From Hyphomicrobiales bacterium (GTDB taxonomy: Bacteria; Pseudomonadota; Alphaproteobacteria; Rhizobiales; Xanthobacteraceae): 58,033 nt of DNA. Position 1 is the first letter of the stretch. Every line of letters starts with the position of its first letter. The stretch is taken from the NCBI GenBank assembly GCA_009377755.1, contig WHTM01000033.1, forward strand, positions 1-58,033, given 5' to 3'. The notes under the pieces were generated by a model. It saw only the letters and a list, made by a program, of their open reading frames with translations, was not told the origin of the DNA and ran no database searches. Positions 42,383 to 51,269 of the stretch are shown one piece after another. The translations under genes and the position numbers were made by a program.

Positions 42383-43342
42383 ATGGGTCAGCGGGGCCAT
42401 GGTCGCATGAACAATATTCCGACCGACTTGCTGCGAACGCTCGTTACCGTGGTCGACCAGCGCAGCTTCACCAAGGCGGCGCAGGTGCTGGGCGTGACCC
42501 AGCCGGCAGTCAGCGCCCAGATCAAGCGCCTGCAGGGCGTCCTCGGCAACGATCTGTTCGATCGGTCAGCTTCCGGACTGAACCTCACGCCGAAGGGCGA
42601 ACTGATCGTCAACTATGCGCGGCGCCTGTTGTCGATCAACGATCTGATCCTGCATGTCGCCGAGCCCAACCCGAGCGCGCAAACGATCCGCGTCGGGGTT
42701 CCGTCGGACTTTCTCGGGGGCAATCTTCCCGCCATTCTCGCCGGCTTTCGTAAGCGGTGGCCCGATTTGCGATTCAACGTCCAGCACGGCGCCTTGGAGC
42801 CGCAGCTGCACGAACTGCGGCAAGGACAACTCGACATTGCGGTTGGGCTGTCCTCCGCCGACCCGAATCCGGAAGCCCGGCACCACTGGGTCGAATCGAT
42901 GGTCTGGTTGCGCGGGCGTGCGACACGGCTCGATCCCGTAGCGCCAGTTCCACTCGTGTCGTTTCGTGAAGATTGCATCTATTACCGCACGGCGGTCACC
43001 GCCTTGAACCAGTCGGGACGCGACAGCGAACTGGTCTTCATTGGGCCGACGATCGTCAGTCTCGCGGCAGCGGTCGGCGCCGGTCTCGGGATCATGGCGC
43101 TGCCGCGAAGCCGCGTCTGGTCGCCGGACCTGATGGTTTGGGATGACGCGCCGCTGCCGAAGTTGCCGGACCTGGCCTGGGGCGTCTATCTGCGCGAAGG
43201 CGGGGAACACGGACCGCTCGAGAATCTCGCCGATTCGATGGCCGCCGAGCTGCATGCCCGGTGCACGATGTCGGTTAAGCAAGCCTCGGGACGAAGCGTG
43301 AAATCCACCGTCGTGATGGCAAGGGCATTGGCGATCAGTTGA
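42383..43342 (+). CDS. LysR-family transcriptional regulator
   Basis: 319 residues from the ATG at 42383, with GGGGAGGG 9 bases upstream; an ATG at 42407 (MNNIPTDLLRTL) is the conserved alternative. A LysR winged helix (TLVTVVDQRSFTKAAQVLGVTQPAVSAQIKRLQ) precedes the periplasmic-binding-protein-like effector domain (RVGVPSDFLGGNLPAILAGF). The effector and targets are unknown. The only neighbour is a NitT/TauT-type binding protein convergently transcribed, overlapping by eight bases. Confidence 0.9.
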   Translation: MGQRGHGRMNNIPTDLLRTLVTVVDQRSFTKAAQVLGVTQPAVSAQIKRLQGVLGNDLFDRSASGLNLTPKGELIVNYARRLLSINDLILHVAEPNPSAQTIRVGVPSDFLGGNLPAILAGFRKRWPDLRFNVQHGALEPQLHELRQGQLDIAVGLSSADPNPEARHHWVESMVWLRGRATRLDPVAPVPLVSFREDCIYYRTAVTALNQSGRDSELVFIGPTIVSLAAAVGAGLGIMALPRSRVWSPDLMVWDDAPLPKLPDLAWGVYLREGGEHGPLENLADSMAAELHARCTMSVKQASGRSVKSTVVMARALAIS

Positions 43343-44360
43343 GCATGCGTTGATCGGCGGGCGGCAACATCGACGCGTCGAAGACCTGCGCGGGCGTGGG
43401 CTTGGCCTTGAACTTGAAAACGAGCGCCTGCTGGTCGATCGCCGCCTGCAGACGCTGCGGGTTGACTCCGCCGTAGCCCTTCGCGCGGACCTCCGGGGTG
43501 AGGATGTTCTCACGGATCGCCATGCGAAGGCGTTCCAATTCGACCTCGGGCTTGGCGAATTCATTGCGTTGAATCACCGACGCGACCGCTGCCGGCGGAT
43601 CGGCGACCGTGTCTTTCAAGCCGCGCAGGAATGCCGAGAGAAAGCCGGAGACAGCCTGCGGATTGTCCGCCGCGAACTTGGTATTGACGATGATCGCGTT
43701 GCCATAGCCCTGTAGGCCGAAGTCGGCCATTCGCCAGACCAGGAGATCGTTGACGGGAACCCCGCGCTCCCGGATGTCGATATATGAGCGAAACGCGAAG
43801 GACGTGATCGCATCGATCTGGCCGGCGGCCAGCATCGGGTCGCGCACCGGGATTCCGACGGTCTCCACTTTTACCTTAGTCGGATCGATGTCGTTGAGCT
43901 TCGCGAACAGCGGCCACTGCGCGCCGCTCGCCGACGCGGCCGGCGCACCGAGCCGTTTGTCTTCCAGGTCCGTGGGGACGGCGAAGCCGCGGCTCTTTCG
44001 CGCGATGATGGCATATGGGGCGAGGTTATAGACGATGAAGATCGGCTTGACCGGAGCGTTTGGATTCTCGTCGCGCCATTGCGTGAGAAGGTTGAGATCG
44101 GCGACACCCATCTGAAACGTCCCGGACGCAACACGAGTGATCGCCTCGAAGGCATTTGACGCCGGCTCGATGCGGACCGTCAGCCCCTCGCGCTGGTAAT
44201 ACCCCTTGTCCTGCGCGACCAGGTACGGCGCCGCCGGCCCCTCGTAGGGGCCATCGAGCGTGAACCTGAGCACGGTTTGCGCCGCGACCGGGTGCGCCAG
44301 CAGCATTACGGCCGTGACGACAAGCCCTGCGCCGATAACGCGGCTGTCACGAAGGGCCAT
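43335..44360 (-). CDS. NitT/TauT-family ABC transporter substrate-binding protein
   Basis: 341 residues from the ATG at 44360, with the strong AAAGGAGGACC site upstream. The signal peptide VIGAGLVVTAVMLLAHPVAAQ is followed by an SsuA/THI5-like fold (GYYQREGLTVRIEPASNAFEAITRVASG). The ligand could be a sulfonate, nitrate, cyanate or pyrimidine-like compound, as the family is broad. The ATPase and permease genes are not adjacent, so this is an orphan component. It faces the LysR gene convergently. Confidence 0.9.
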   Translation of the reverse strand: MALRDSRVIGAGLVVTAVMLLAHPVAAQTVLRFTLDGPYEGPAAPYLVAQDKGYYQREGLTVRIEPASNAFEAITRVASGTFQMGVADLNLLTQWRDENPNAPVKPIFIVYNLAPYAIIARKSRGFAVPTDLEDKRLGAPAASASGAQWPLFAKLNDIDPTKVKVETVGIPVRDPMLAAGQIDAITSFAFRSYIDIRERGVPVNDLLVWRMADFGLQGYGNAIIVNTKFAADNPQAVSGFLSAFLRGLKDTVADPPAAVASVIQRNEFAKPEVELERLRMAIRENILTPEVRAKGYGGVNPQRLQAAIDQQALVFKFKAKPTPAQVFDASMLPPADQRMLN

Positions 44361-44531
44361 CGGTCCTCCTTTCCGGGACCTGCGGGACCGCCCAGCGAAC
44401 GTCACAAAAGATCATGACAATTGAAAGAGCAAGGATGGATTGTGAAGATGCTTTACAGGCTCCCATGACGACGCGAATCCCTGCATGATTGCTATGCCGC
44501 GAACGCTTCAGGTGCCGAAAAGGCTCGAGCC

Positions 44532-47500
44532 ATGACTGTCGCCGCTGATCGCGCCGGCGCTGCCGCGGACCGCCTGCCTGCTTTCCGTGCCCCCTATGCC
44601 GCGCCGGACGAGGAGATCGCCGCCCGCTGGCTCGCCGAGGAGCCACCCGATGCTGCCGGCGAGCAGCGCATCGACGCACTGGCGACGCGTTTGATCGCGG
44701 CGATCCGCTCAAGCTCCGGGGGCATCGGCGGGGTGGAGGATTTCCTCCACGCCTACTCGCTGTCGACGCGTGAAGGCTTGGCGCTGATGGTGCTCGCCGA
44801 GGCGCTCCTGCGCGTTCCTGACGCGGCGACCGCGGATCGTCTGATCGAGGACAAGCTCGCCGCCGGCGACTGGTCGCGCGCACGGTCGCCGACGCTGCTG
44901 GTGTCGGCGTCGGCGTGGACGCTGGGCCTGACGGTGCGGATCATTCATCCTGGCGAAACACCGGAAACCGTGCTCGACAGCCTGGTCAAGCGGCTCGGCC
45001 TGCCGGCGGTGCGTGCGGCCACGCGCCAGGCGATGCGGCTGCTCGGCTCGCATTTCGTCCTCGGCCAGACCATCGAAGAAGCCATCGGCCGCGCGGCCGA
45101 GCATGACGAGGCGCGCATTTCGTTCGACATGCTCGGAGAAGGAGCACGCACGGACGCGGCGGCCGAGCACTATTTCGCGGCCTATGATGCTGCCATCGCG
45201 GCGATTGGCCGCACCGCGGGCAGCCGGGCGCTGCCGGACCGCCCCGGCATTTCGGTCAAGCTGTCGGCCTTGCATCCACGCTACGAAGCGGTATCGCATG
45301 AGCGCGTGCTGGCCGAGCTGGTGCCGCGGCTGCGGATCTTGGTCCGGCGGGCGCGCGACCTCGACCTCAACCTCACCATCGATGCCGAGGAAGCCGATCG
45401 GCTGGAACTGTCGCTTGAGGTGATCGCCGCCGTCCTGCCCGACCCCGCGCTTGCCGGCTGGGACGGCTTCGGGCTTGCGGTGCAAGCCTATGCGAAGCGG
45501 GCGCCGGCGCTGATCGATTGGGCGGAAGCCGCGGCGCGGGCGCTCGGCCGGCGGCTGATGCTGCGGCTGGTCAAGGGCGCCTATTGGGACACCGAGATCA
45601 AGCGGGCGCAGGAGCGGGGCCTCGCCGACTATCCCGTCTTCACCCGCAAGCCGATGACCGACCTTTGCTATATGGCTTGCGTCCGCAAGCTGTTGGCGGC
45701 GCGGCCGGTGATCTATCCGCAGTTCGCCACCCACAACGCGCTTACCGTCGCCAGCGTGATCGAAGCGGCGGGCGGCGTCGAAGGCTTCGAATTCCAGCGG
45801 CTGCACGGCATGGGCGAGGTTCTGTATTCGGCGCTCCGCAGCGAGTGGCCGAATGCGGCCTGTCGCATCTACGCGCCGGTCGGCAGCCATCGCGACCTCC
45901 TCGCCTATCTGGTCCGGCGGCTTCTGGAGAACGGCGCCAACTCGTCGTTTGTATCGGTTGCCGCGGATCCGGCGACACCGATCACGACGCTTCTCGCGCG
46001 ACCGCGTGCGCGGATCGGATCGGCGCAAGCGGCGCGGAATCCGCATATTCCGCTGCCGCGCGACCTCTATCGGCCTGAGCGGCAGAACTCGCGCGGCGTC
46101 GAATTCGGCGATCGCGCGAGCCTCGACGGCTTGCTGGCCGAGGTTCGCAGTGCGTTGCCGCTCCGTGCCGAAGTAGCCCCGCTGGTCGATGGGATTGCGC
46201 TGCGCGGCGTGGAACGCGCGGTGCTCTCACCGATCGATGGAACGGCGATCGGACATGTCACCGAAGGCGATCAGGCGATCGTGTTGTCAGCGATGGCGGC
46301 GGCGCAGGCCGGCTTCTCAGGCTGGTCGGCGACGCCGCGCGAGCAGCGCGCGGCGGCGCTCGAACGGGCCTCCGATCTTCTCGAAGAACGGCGCGGGGGG
46401 CTGATCGCCTTGCTACAGGCCGAAGGCGGCAAGACGTTGGATGATGCCGTATCCGAGGTGCGCGAGGCGGTTGATTTCTGCCGCTACTACGCAGCCCAGG
46501 CGCGCACGTCGTTGGCGCCGCAGGCCTTGCCCGGTCCCACTGGCGAGAGCAACCGGCTCGGCTATCGCGGCCGCGGGGTGTTCGTCTGCATCAGTCCATG
46601 GAACTTCCCGCTGGCGATCTTTCTCGGCCAGATCGCCGCCGCGCTGGTCGCCGGCAACACCGTCGTGGCGAAGCCGGCGGAGCAGACGCCGCTCGTCGCC
46701 TTCGAGGCGATCCGTCTATTGCATCGTGCCGGCGTGCCAGTGAGCGCCTTGCAGCTTGTGCCGGGCGACGGCGCGGTCGGCGCTGCGCTGACCGCTGATC
46801 GCCGCGTCGCGGGTGTCGCCTTCACCGGGTCGACCGAGGTGGCGCGCGCGATCAATCGCAGCCTTGCCGGCCGCGACGGCCCGATCGTTCCGCTGATTGC
46901 TGAGACCGGCGGCATCAATGCCATGATCGTCGACGCCACCGCGTTGCCCGAGCAGGTCACCGACGATGTTCTGACGTCGGCGTTCCGCTCCGCCGGCCAA
47001 CGCTGCTCGGCGTTGCGCCTGCTGTGCCTGCAGGAGGACGTTGCCGACCAGATCCTTGACATGATTGCCGGCGCGGTGCAGGCGCTGCGGCTCGGCGATC
47101 CACGCGACCCGGCGACACACGTCGGTCCGGTGATCGACCTCGAGGCACAGACCCGTCTGCTCGGCTGGATCGATGGAATGGAGGCCCAGGGAAGGGTCCG
47201 TTTCCGTTGGGACCGCGCGGCGGCGTTGCCAGTGTCAGGGCTCTATGTGCCGCCCGCCATCGTCGCGCTCGACCGGGCGCGCGATCTCAAGGAGGAGGTG
47301 TTCGGGCCGATCCTGCACGTGGTACGCTGGCGCGCCGACGAACTCGATATTCTGCTCGACGGGATCGCCGGTAACGGGACGGCGCTCACGCTCGGCATTC
47401 AGTCGCGCATCGATGCCAGGGTGGACCGGATCGCGGCGTGGCTTCCGCATGGAAACGTTTACGTTAACCGAAGCATGATCGGCGCGGTCGTCGGCACCCA

Positions 47501-47666
47501 GCCGTTCGGTGGCTCCGGCCTGTCCGGAACCGGCCCGAAGGCGGGCGGCCCGAATTACCTGCACCGCTTCGTCGTCGAACAAGTGGTAACGGTCAACACC
47601 GCGGCGGCCGGCGGCAATGCGAGCCTGCTCACCGACGATGCCGAGGAGCCCGATCCGGCGGCATAG
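44532..47666 (+). CDS. putA: Bifunctional proline dehydrogenase / glutamate-semialdehyde dehydrogenase
   Basis: 1044 residues. The N-terminal part lacks the ribbon-helix-helix DNA-binding domain of enterobacterial PutA, so it is an enzyme only. The FAD-dependent proline dehydrogenase barrel spans about 60-480 (ISFDMLGEGARTDAAAEHY, VKLSALHPRYE, LVKGAYWDTEIK). The aldehyde dehydrogenase domain spans about 540-1020 with ISPWNFPLAIFLGQ, VAFTGSTEVARAI, IAETGGINAMIV and the catalytic C825 in FRSAGQRCSALR. It oxidises proline to glutamate in two steps with channelled intermediate, passing electrons to the quinone pool and NAD+. No Lrp-type putR is beside it. Confidence 0.96.
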   Translation: MTVAADRAGAAADRLPAFRAPYAAPDEEIAARWLAEEPPDAAGEQRIDALATRLIAAIRSSSGGIGGVEDFLHAYSLSTREGLALMVLAEALLRVPDAATADRLIEDKLAAGDWSRARSPTLLVSASAWTLGLTVRIIHPGETPETVLDSLVKRLGLPAVRAATRQAMRLLGSHFVLGQTIEEAIGRAAEHDEARISFDMLGEGARTDAAAEHYFAAYDAAIAAIGRTAGSRALPDRPGISVKLSALHPRYEAVSHERVLAELVPRLRILVRRARDLDLNLTIDAEEADRLELSLEVIAAVLPDPALAGWDGFGLAVQAYAKRAPALIDWAEAAARALGRRLMLRLVKGAYWDTEIKRAQERGLADYPVFTRKPMTDLCYMACVRKLLAARPVIYPQFATHNALTVASVIEAAGGVEGFEFQRLHGMGEVLYSALRSEWPNAACRIYAPVGSHRDLLAYLVRRLLENGANSSFVSVAADPATPITTLLARPRARIGSAQAARNPHIPLPRDLYRPERQNSRGVEFGDRASLDGLLAEVRSALPLRAEVAPLVDGIALRGVERAVLSPIDGTAIGHVTEGDQAIVLSAMAAAQAGFSGWSATPREQRAAALERASDLLEERRGGLIALLQAEGGKTLDDAVSEVREAVDFCRYYAAQARTSLAPQALPGPTGESNRLGYRGRGVFVCISPWNFPLAIFLGQIAAALVAGNTVVAKPAEQTPLVAFEAIRLLHRAGVPVSALQLVPGDGAVGAALTADRRVAGVAFTGSTEVARAINRSLAGRDGPIVPLIAETGGINAMIVDATALPEQVTDDVLTSAFRSAGQRCSALRLLCLQEDVADQILDMIAGAVQALRLGDPRDPATHVGPVIDLEAQTRLLGWIDGMEAQGRVRFRWDRAAALPVSGLYVPPAIVALDRARDLKEEVFGPILHVVRWRADELDILLDGIAGNGTALTLGIQSRIDARVDRIAAWLPHGNVYVNRSMIGAVVGTQPFGGSGLSGTGPKAGGPNYLHRFVVEQVVTVNTAAAGGNASLLTDDAEEPDPAA

Positions 47667-47749
47667 GGAGTCGACCGCGGAGGGGCGGCATTTTCCATAA
47701 ACTACATTCGTTCACGTAATAGAGAGCGGTTGGGGTTATCCTCCGCGCA

Positions 47750-48130
47750 ATGACTGATTCGCTTAATCGCCTGCATGAGGCCGTGCTGGCCATCCGCATT
47801 GCCGGTTCAGGGCGTTCCCGGACAGCCAAGCTGCTCCAAGCCGGCCGCGCGAAAATGGCCAAGAAGGTGGCGGAAGAGGCGGCCGAAGTGGTGATTGACG
47901 CCATCGGCGGCCAGCGAGACGCTGTTGTCCGGGAAAGCGCCGATCTGCTCTACAATCTTGTTGTGCTATGGGTGTCCATCGGTGTCCGGCCGCAGGACGT
48001 CTGGAGTGAAATGGGCCGGCGCGAGCGGTTGCTTGGGCTCGCCGAAAAGATGCCAAAAACCCGTGTTCCCTCCTCCGAGCGGCGCAAGGTCATCTCGCTG
48101 CAGAAACGCCGGATCAGCAAGTCGCGGTGA
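47750..48130 (+). CDS. hisE: Phosphoribosyl-ATP diphosphatase-like protein (HisE, MazG fold)
   Basis: 126 residues of the PRA-PH family. The all-helical MazG-type core shows the metal-binding pattern KKVAEEAAEVVIDAI and RESADLLYNLVVLW. HisE hydrolyses phosphoribosyl-ATP to phosphoribosyl-AMP, the second step of histidine biosynthesis. It is away from any his operon and has a longer basic C-terminal tail (SSERRKVISLQKRRISKSR) than usual HisE. It may be a second copy or a diverged MazG-like house-cleaning enzyme, so the specific function is moderately sure. Confidence 0.8.
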   Translation: MTDSLNRLHEAVLAIRIAGSGRSRTAKLLQAGRAKMAKKVAEEAAEVVIDAIGGQRDAVVRESADLLYNLVVLWVSIGVRPQDVWSEMGRRERLLGLAEKMPKTRVPSSERRKVISLQKRRISKSR

Positions 48131-48183
48131 GCTGCTGCGTTGTGACATGATCCTGTTTTCTTTGATGTGGTAACGCGGTCCCG

Positions 48184-48765
48184 ATGCTGCGCCGCCTTTA
48201 CGATTATTTCATTGCCGCCGCCGGCAAGCCCCATGCCCTGTGGACGATGGGCGCGATCTCCTTCGCGGAAAGCTCGGTCTTTCCGATACCGCCGGACGTC
48301 ATGCTGATTCCCATGGCGCTCGCCCATCCGAGGCGCGCCTGGTACTACGCCACGATCTGCACCCTGGCCTCGGTAGCCGGTGGGCTCGTTGGCTACGCGA
48401 TCGGCGCGCTGCTTTACGATTCCGTGGGGCAGTGGCTGATCAGCCTCTACGGCTATGCCGACAAGGTCGAGGGCTTCCGCGCCGCCTATGCGGAATACGG
48501 CGCCTGGATCATCCTGCTGAAGGGTCTCACCCCGATTCCCTACAAGGTGGTGACGATTACGTCGGGCTTCGCCAACTACAATCTGTTGCTGTTTATCGTG
48601 CTCTCCATCATCGCCCGCGCGATGCGGTTCTATTTCATCGCATTCCTGCTGCACCGCTACGGCATTCGTGCCCGGCAAATCATCGAGGAGCGGCTCGGGC
48701 TCTGGGTCACGCTCGGCGCCATCGTTGTGTTCGGCGGCCTGATCGCGTCGGTTTATTTGCTCTAG
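48184..48765 (+). CDS. YqaA/DedA-like (VTT domain) membrane protein
   Basis: 193 residues with about five hydrophobic segments. The SNARE-associated/VTT domain motifs are present: AESSVFPIPPDVMLIPMAL near the N-terminus and a G-x-R/K-T-like loop LLKGLTPIPYKVVTITSGF. These proteins are linked to lipid scrambling and envelope maintenance (DedA superfamily). The stop TAG lies at the edge of a palindromic repeat, as in the cupin gene at 31734. It starts 53 bases behind hisE. Confidence 0.9.
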   Translation: MLRRLYDYFIAAAGKPHALWTMGAISFAESSVFPIPPDVMLIPMALAHPRRAWYYATICTLASVAGGLVGYAIGALLYDSVGQWLISLYGYADKVEGFRAAYAEYGAWIILLKGLTPIPYKVVTITSGFANYNLLLFIVLSIIARAMRFYFIAFLLHRYGIRARQIIEERLGLWVTLGAIVVFGGLIASVYLL

Positions 48766-48836
48766 TGCCGCCGATTTGAAGTTCCTGCACCCCTTGCCGC
48801 AATCTCATTCAGGAACTTCAAATCGAAAGCGGCACC
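48765..48836. repeat. Palindromic hairpin element, copy 1 of a tandem pair
   Basis: Arms GTGCCGCCGATTTGAAGTTC and its complement around a 22-base loop. The 16 loop-proximal base pairs are perfect (CGATTTGAAGTTCCTG with CAGGAACTTCAAATCG), and the distal end GTGCC pairs with GGCAC across a small bulge. The preceding gene's TAG stop is at 48763-48765. It is 90 bases ahead of the second copy. Confidence 0.85.
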
Positions 48837-48854
48837 AGAATCTTAAACTTGCTA

Positions 48855-48925
48855 GTGCCCCTTTGCTTCCGAAGTTCGTGTCGGAGGGTGCTGCAATGTA
48901 TCACGAACTTCGGAAGCGGGGCACC
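48855..48925. repeat. Palindromic hairpin element, copy 2 of the tandem pair
   Basis: Arms with GCTTCCGAAGTTCGTG (48865-48880) and CACGAACTTCGGAAGC (48902-48917), with an outer GTGCCCC/GGGGCAC pair separated by three unpaired bases. The loop is about 21 bases. It has the same shape as copy 1 but a different stem sequence, with changes on both arms that keep the pairing. The CTAG at 48852-48855 matches the TAG start of copy 1. Confidence 0.85.
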
Positions 48926-49035
48926 AGGCATCCTGAGACCGGCCTCCGCCTGCGGACCTTGTGGCCGGCATCGGCCTGCCGATTGCAATCGCCCCGGCGG
49001 CGGGGAAAGATCGGCGGGATTTTCAGGGAGGGACC

Positions 49036-49578
49036 ATGAGCCGCGTCGCCAGTCTCGAGCCGGAAGACCTTACGCCGGAACAGAAGAAACTCTACGACGA
49101 GATCGCCGGAGCGCGCGGGCGGGTCGGTGGGCCGTTCGGCATCTGGCTGCGGCAGCCTGCGCTTGCCGATCCGGCAAACCGCTTCGGCAATGCGCTGCGG
49201 CTCCATGGCAAGCTCGACCGGCGGCTGTTCGAGCTGATGACCATTATCGTCGCGCGCCACTGGGGAGCCCAGTACGAGTGGTTTGTGCACGCCGATCACG
49301 GCCGCAAGGCCGGCCTCACCGACGAGGTGATCGAAGCTGTTCGCAACCATCGCATACCGGCGTTCGCGCGCGAAGACGAGCGCCTGGTCTATGACATCGT
49401 CAGCGAGCTCAACGAAACCAGGCGCCTGAGTGATGCCAGCTACCAGCGGGCGCTCGACTTCTTCGGGCTCGATCTCCTGGTCGAGCTGATCACGGCGACC
49501 GGCTTCTATACCCTCGTGGCGATGATGCTGAACGCCTTCGACGTCGACACGCCGGACGGCTCGCGGCCGCTGGCCTGA
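49036..49578 (+). CDS. Carboxymuconolactone decarboxylase-family protein
   Basis: 180 residues from the ATG at 49036, behind GGGAGGGACC. The CMD/AhpD-like helical fold is visible (RLHGKLDRRLFELMTIIVARHWGAQYEWFVHADHGRKAGLTDEVIEAV). The CxxC pair of AhpD peroxidase relatives is absent. True members act on gamma-carboxymuconolactone, but most relatives have unknown substrates. It heads a four-gene set with a cupin, a small protein and a GST, spaced 22-43 bases apart, suggesting catabolism of an aromatic-like compound; this is inference. Confidence 0.85.
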   Translation: MSRVASLEPEDLTPEQKKLYDEIAGARGRVGGPFGIWLRQPALADPANRFGNALRLHGKLDRRLFELMTIIVARHWGAQYEWFVHADHGRKAGLTDEVIEAVRNHRIPAFAREDERLVYDIVSELNETRRLSDASYQRALDFFGLDLLVELITATGFYTLVAMMLNAFDVDTPDGSRPLA

Positions 49579-49613
49579 CCAACCCCATTCCTTGCAACGG
49601 ACACGCAATCCCC

Positions 49614-50114
49614 ATGACCGATCGCACTCCCGTCCGCCGCGTCGTGACCGGCCACGCCCCCGACGACGTCGCCAAGGTGATCGTCGATGGGCCCGCGACC
49701 AACGAACGGCGCCCGCCGGCGGGGCTGGTCTCGACCCTGATCTGGTGCACCGACACGACTCCGGCCGATATCTCGGTCGGCGCCGAATTCGAGGATATGG
49801 GCGCACGCAAGCTCGGGACGCCGCCGCCGACGAATGGAACACGCTTTGCCGTCATCGATTTTCCTCCCGGCTGTCCGCCATCGATGCATCGCACCGAGAC
49901 CATCGACTACGTCATCGTCGTATCTGGTGAAATCGAGATGGACATGGACGACTCGACGGTGAAGCTGAAGGCTGGCGACGTCATGGTCCAGCGCGGCACC
50001 AATCATGCCTGGGCGAACCGCAGCGGCAAGCCGGCGCGGGTCGCCTTCGTCCTGGTCGACGCCAAACCGCTTGGCATCGGCCATGCCATCACCGGCACGG
50101 GCGCCGCAAGCTGA
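49614..50114 (+). CDS. Cupin-domain protein
   Basis: 166 residues. The second half is a cupin barrel with DFPPGCPPSMHRTETIDYVIVVSGEIEMD and GDVMVQRGTNHAWANRS, giving the metal-binding histidine and glutamate pattern. The N-terminal half (RRVVTGHAPDDVAKVIVDG) is typical of cupin proteins found beside aromatic-degradation genes in this order. It may be a small dioxygenase or isomerase. It is the second gene of the 49036-51269 unit. Confidence 0.85.
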   Translation: MTDRTPVRRVVTGHAPDDVAKVIVDGPATNERRPPAGLVSTLIWCTDTTPADISVGAEFEDMGARKLGTPPPTNGTRFAVIDFPPGCPPSMHRTETIDYVIVVSGEIEMDMDDSTVKLKAGDVMVQRGTNHAWANRSGKPARVAFVLVDAKPLGIGHAITGTGAAS

Positions 50115-50137
50115 CATCAACATAGGGGCGAGGTATC

Positions 50138-50449
50138 ATGTTCATCTCAGTACATGCGACCAACGATGTGACGTTCGACGACGAGCAGAATTTTCGCGCC
50201 TTCAAGGTCGTGGTGCGAATTCCGGAAGCCAGCCTGGACGAGGCGCGCGTCGCGCTCGCCGGCTTGGCGACGCTGCCGGACCGCGACACCGCCTGGGTTT
50301 CGGTGGACGCCCTGCGGCAATGGCGGAGCGTCAAGGACGATGCGGAATGGCAGAAGAGCTTCGACGCCATGATCGAGAATGCCAAGCCGCATGGCTGGGT
50401 CGACGAGGCCAACAATGCGATCAAGGCGCACGTGGAGTGGGCGGCCTGA
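50138..50449 (+). CDS. Small conserved-looking hypothetical protein
   Basis: 103 residues without signal or membrane segment. The fold looks mixed alpha/beta (MFISVHATNDVTFDDEQNFRAF at the start, WVDEANNAIKAHVEWAA at the end). GGGGCGAGG precedes the start. I do not recognise the family. The tight placement between the cupin and GST genes argues for a real gene in the same operon. Confidence 0.7.
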   Translation: MFISVHATNDVTFDDEQNFRAFKVVVRIPEASLDEARVALAGLATLPDRDTAWVSVDALRQWRSVKDDAEWQKSFDAMIENAKPHGWVDEANNAIKAHVEWAA

Positions 50450-50492
50450 TCGTCGACTGCTGACCGCGGACGGCGGCAAAAGGGGGACGACA

Positions 50493-51269
50493 ATGTTGGA
50501 GCTTTATCACAGCGGACTGACGACCTGCTCGAAGCAGGTGCGGCACTGCCTGCGCGAGAAGGGGCTGTCCTATGTCAGCCGCTACGTTGAGCTGTGGAAC
50601 TATGAAAACCTGAGCCCGGACTACCTCAAGCTCAATCCCAACGGCGTCGTGCCGACGCTGGTTCATGACGGCAATCCGATCATCAATTCGTTCTGCATCA
50701 ACGAATACATCGACGATGTCTTTCCCGAACCGGCGCTGCGCCCGGCCGACCCGAAGGATCGCGCACGCATGCGCTACTGGGCCTGGACCGCCGACGAGGT
50801 GCACTTGTCACTGGCACGGCTGACGCATGAGCGCATGCTCAAGGCGGCCTTGAAAGACCTCGGCCCCGAGGATCTGCAGATCATGCTCAGGAGCACGCCG
50901 GTCCCGGAGAAGCGCGAGCGCTGGAACCTGCTGGCCAAGGGCGGCTACTCGGCCGATCAGTTGCAGGCGGCGCTCGACAACGTCCTCTTCATCTTCAGGC
51001 GCGTGGAGGAGGAATTGTCGAGCCGCGGGCCTTGGCTCGCCGGCGCGACGTTCTCGCTCGGCGACATCAACATGGTCGCCATCGTGCACCGCATCTTCGA
51101 GCTCTATCCGGACAGGCTTAACCGTTCCGACTTTCCGGTCCTCAACGGCTGGTGGGAGCGCCTGATGGCGCGGCCGGCGGCGGCCTACGTCTATGCCGAG
51201 GACACCGACGAGGTGCCGCAGCGTCCACCGCGGAAATCGATCGCCGGCATTGCGGAGTTCCAGGTCTGA
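50493..51269 (+). CDS. Glutathione S-transferase family protein
   Basis: 258 residues from the ATG at 50493 with AAAGGGGGACGAC upstream. The N-terminal thioredoxin-like fold has LELYHSGLTTCSKQVRHCL and VPTLVHDGNPIINS, and the C-terminal helices include WLAGATFSLGDINMVAIVHRIFELY. It is a paralogue of the GST at 18599. It is the last gene of the CMD-cupin-small protein-GST unit, so a thiol-dependent step (dehalogenation, isomerisation or ring-fission-product opening) fits. The substrate is unknown. Confidence 0.88.
   Translation: MLELYHSGLTTCSKQVRHCLREKGLSYVSRYVELWNYENLSPDYLKLNPNGVVPTLVHDGNPIINSFCINEYIDDVFPEPALRPADPKDRARMRYWAWTADEVHLSLARLTHERMLKAALKDLGPEDLQIMLRSTPVPEKRERWNLLAKGGYSADQLQAALDNVLFIFRRVEEELSSRGPWLAGATFSLGDINMVAIVHRIFELYPDRLNRSDFPVLNGWWERLMARPAAAYVYAEDTDEVPQRPPRKSIAGIAEFQV

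Noticed and set aside
49592..49930. Alternative plus-strand frame inside the cupin gene
   Set aside because: Arginine-rich shadow of the well-supported cupin frame at 49614.
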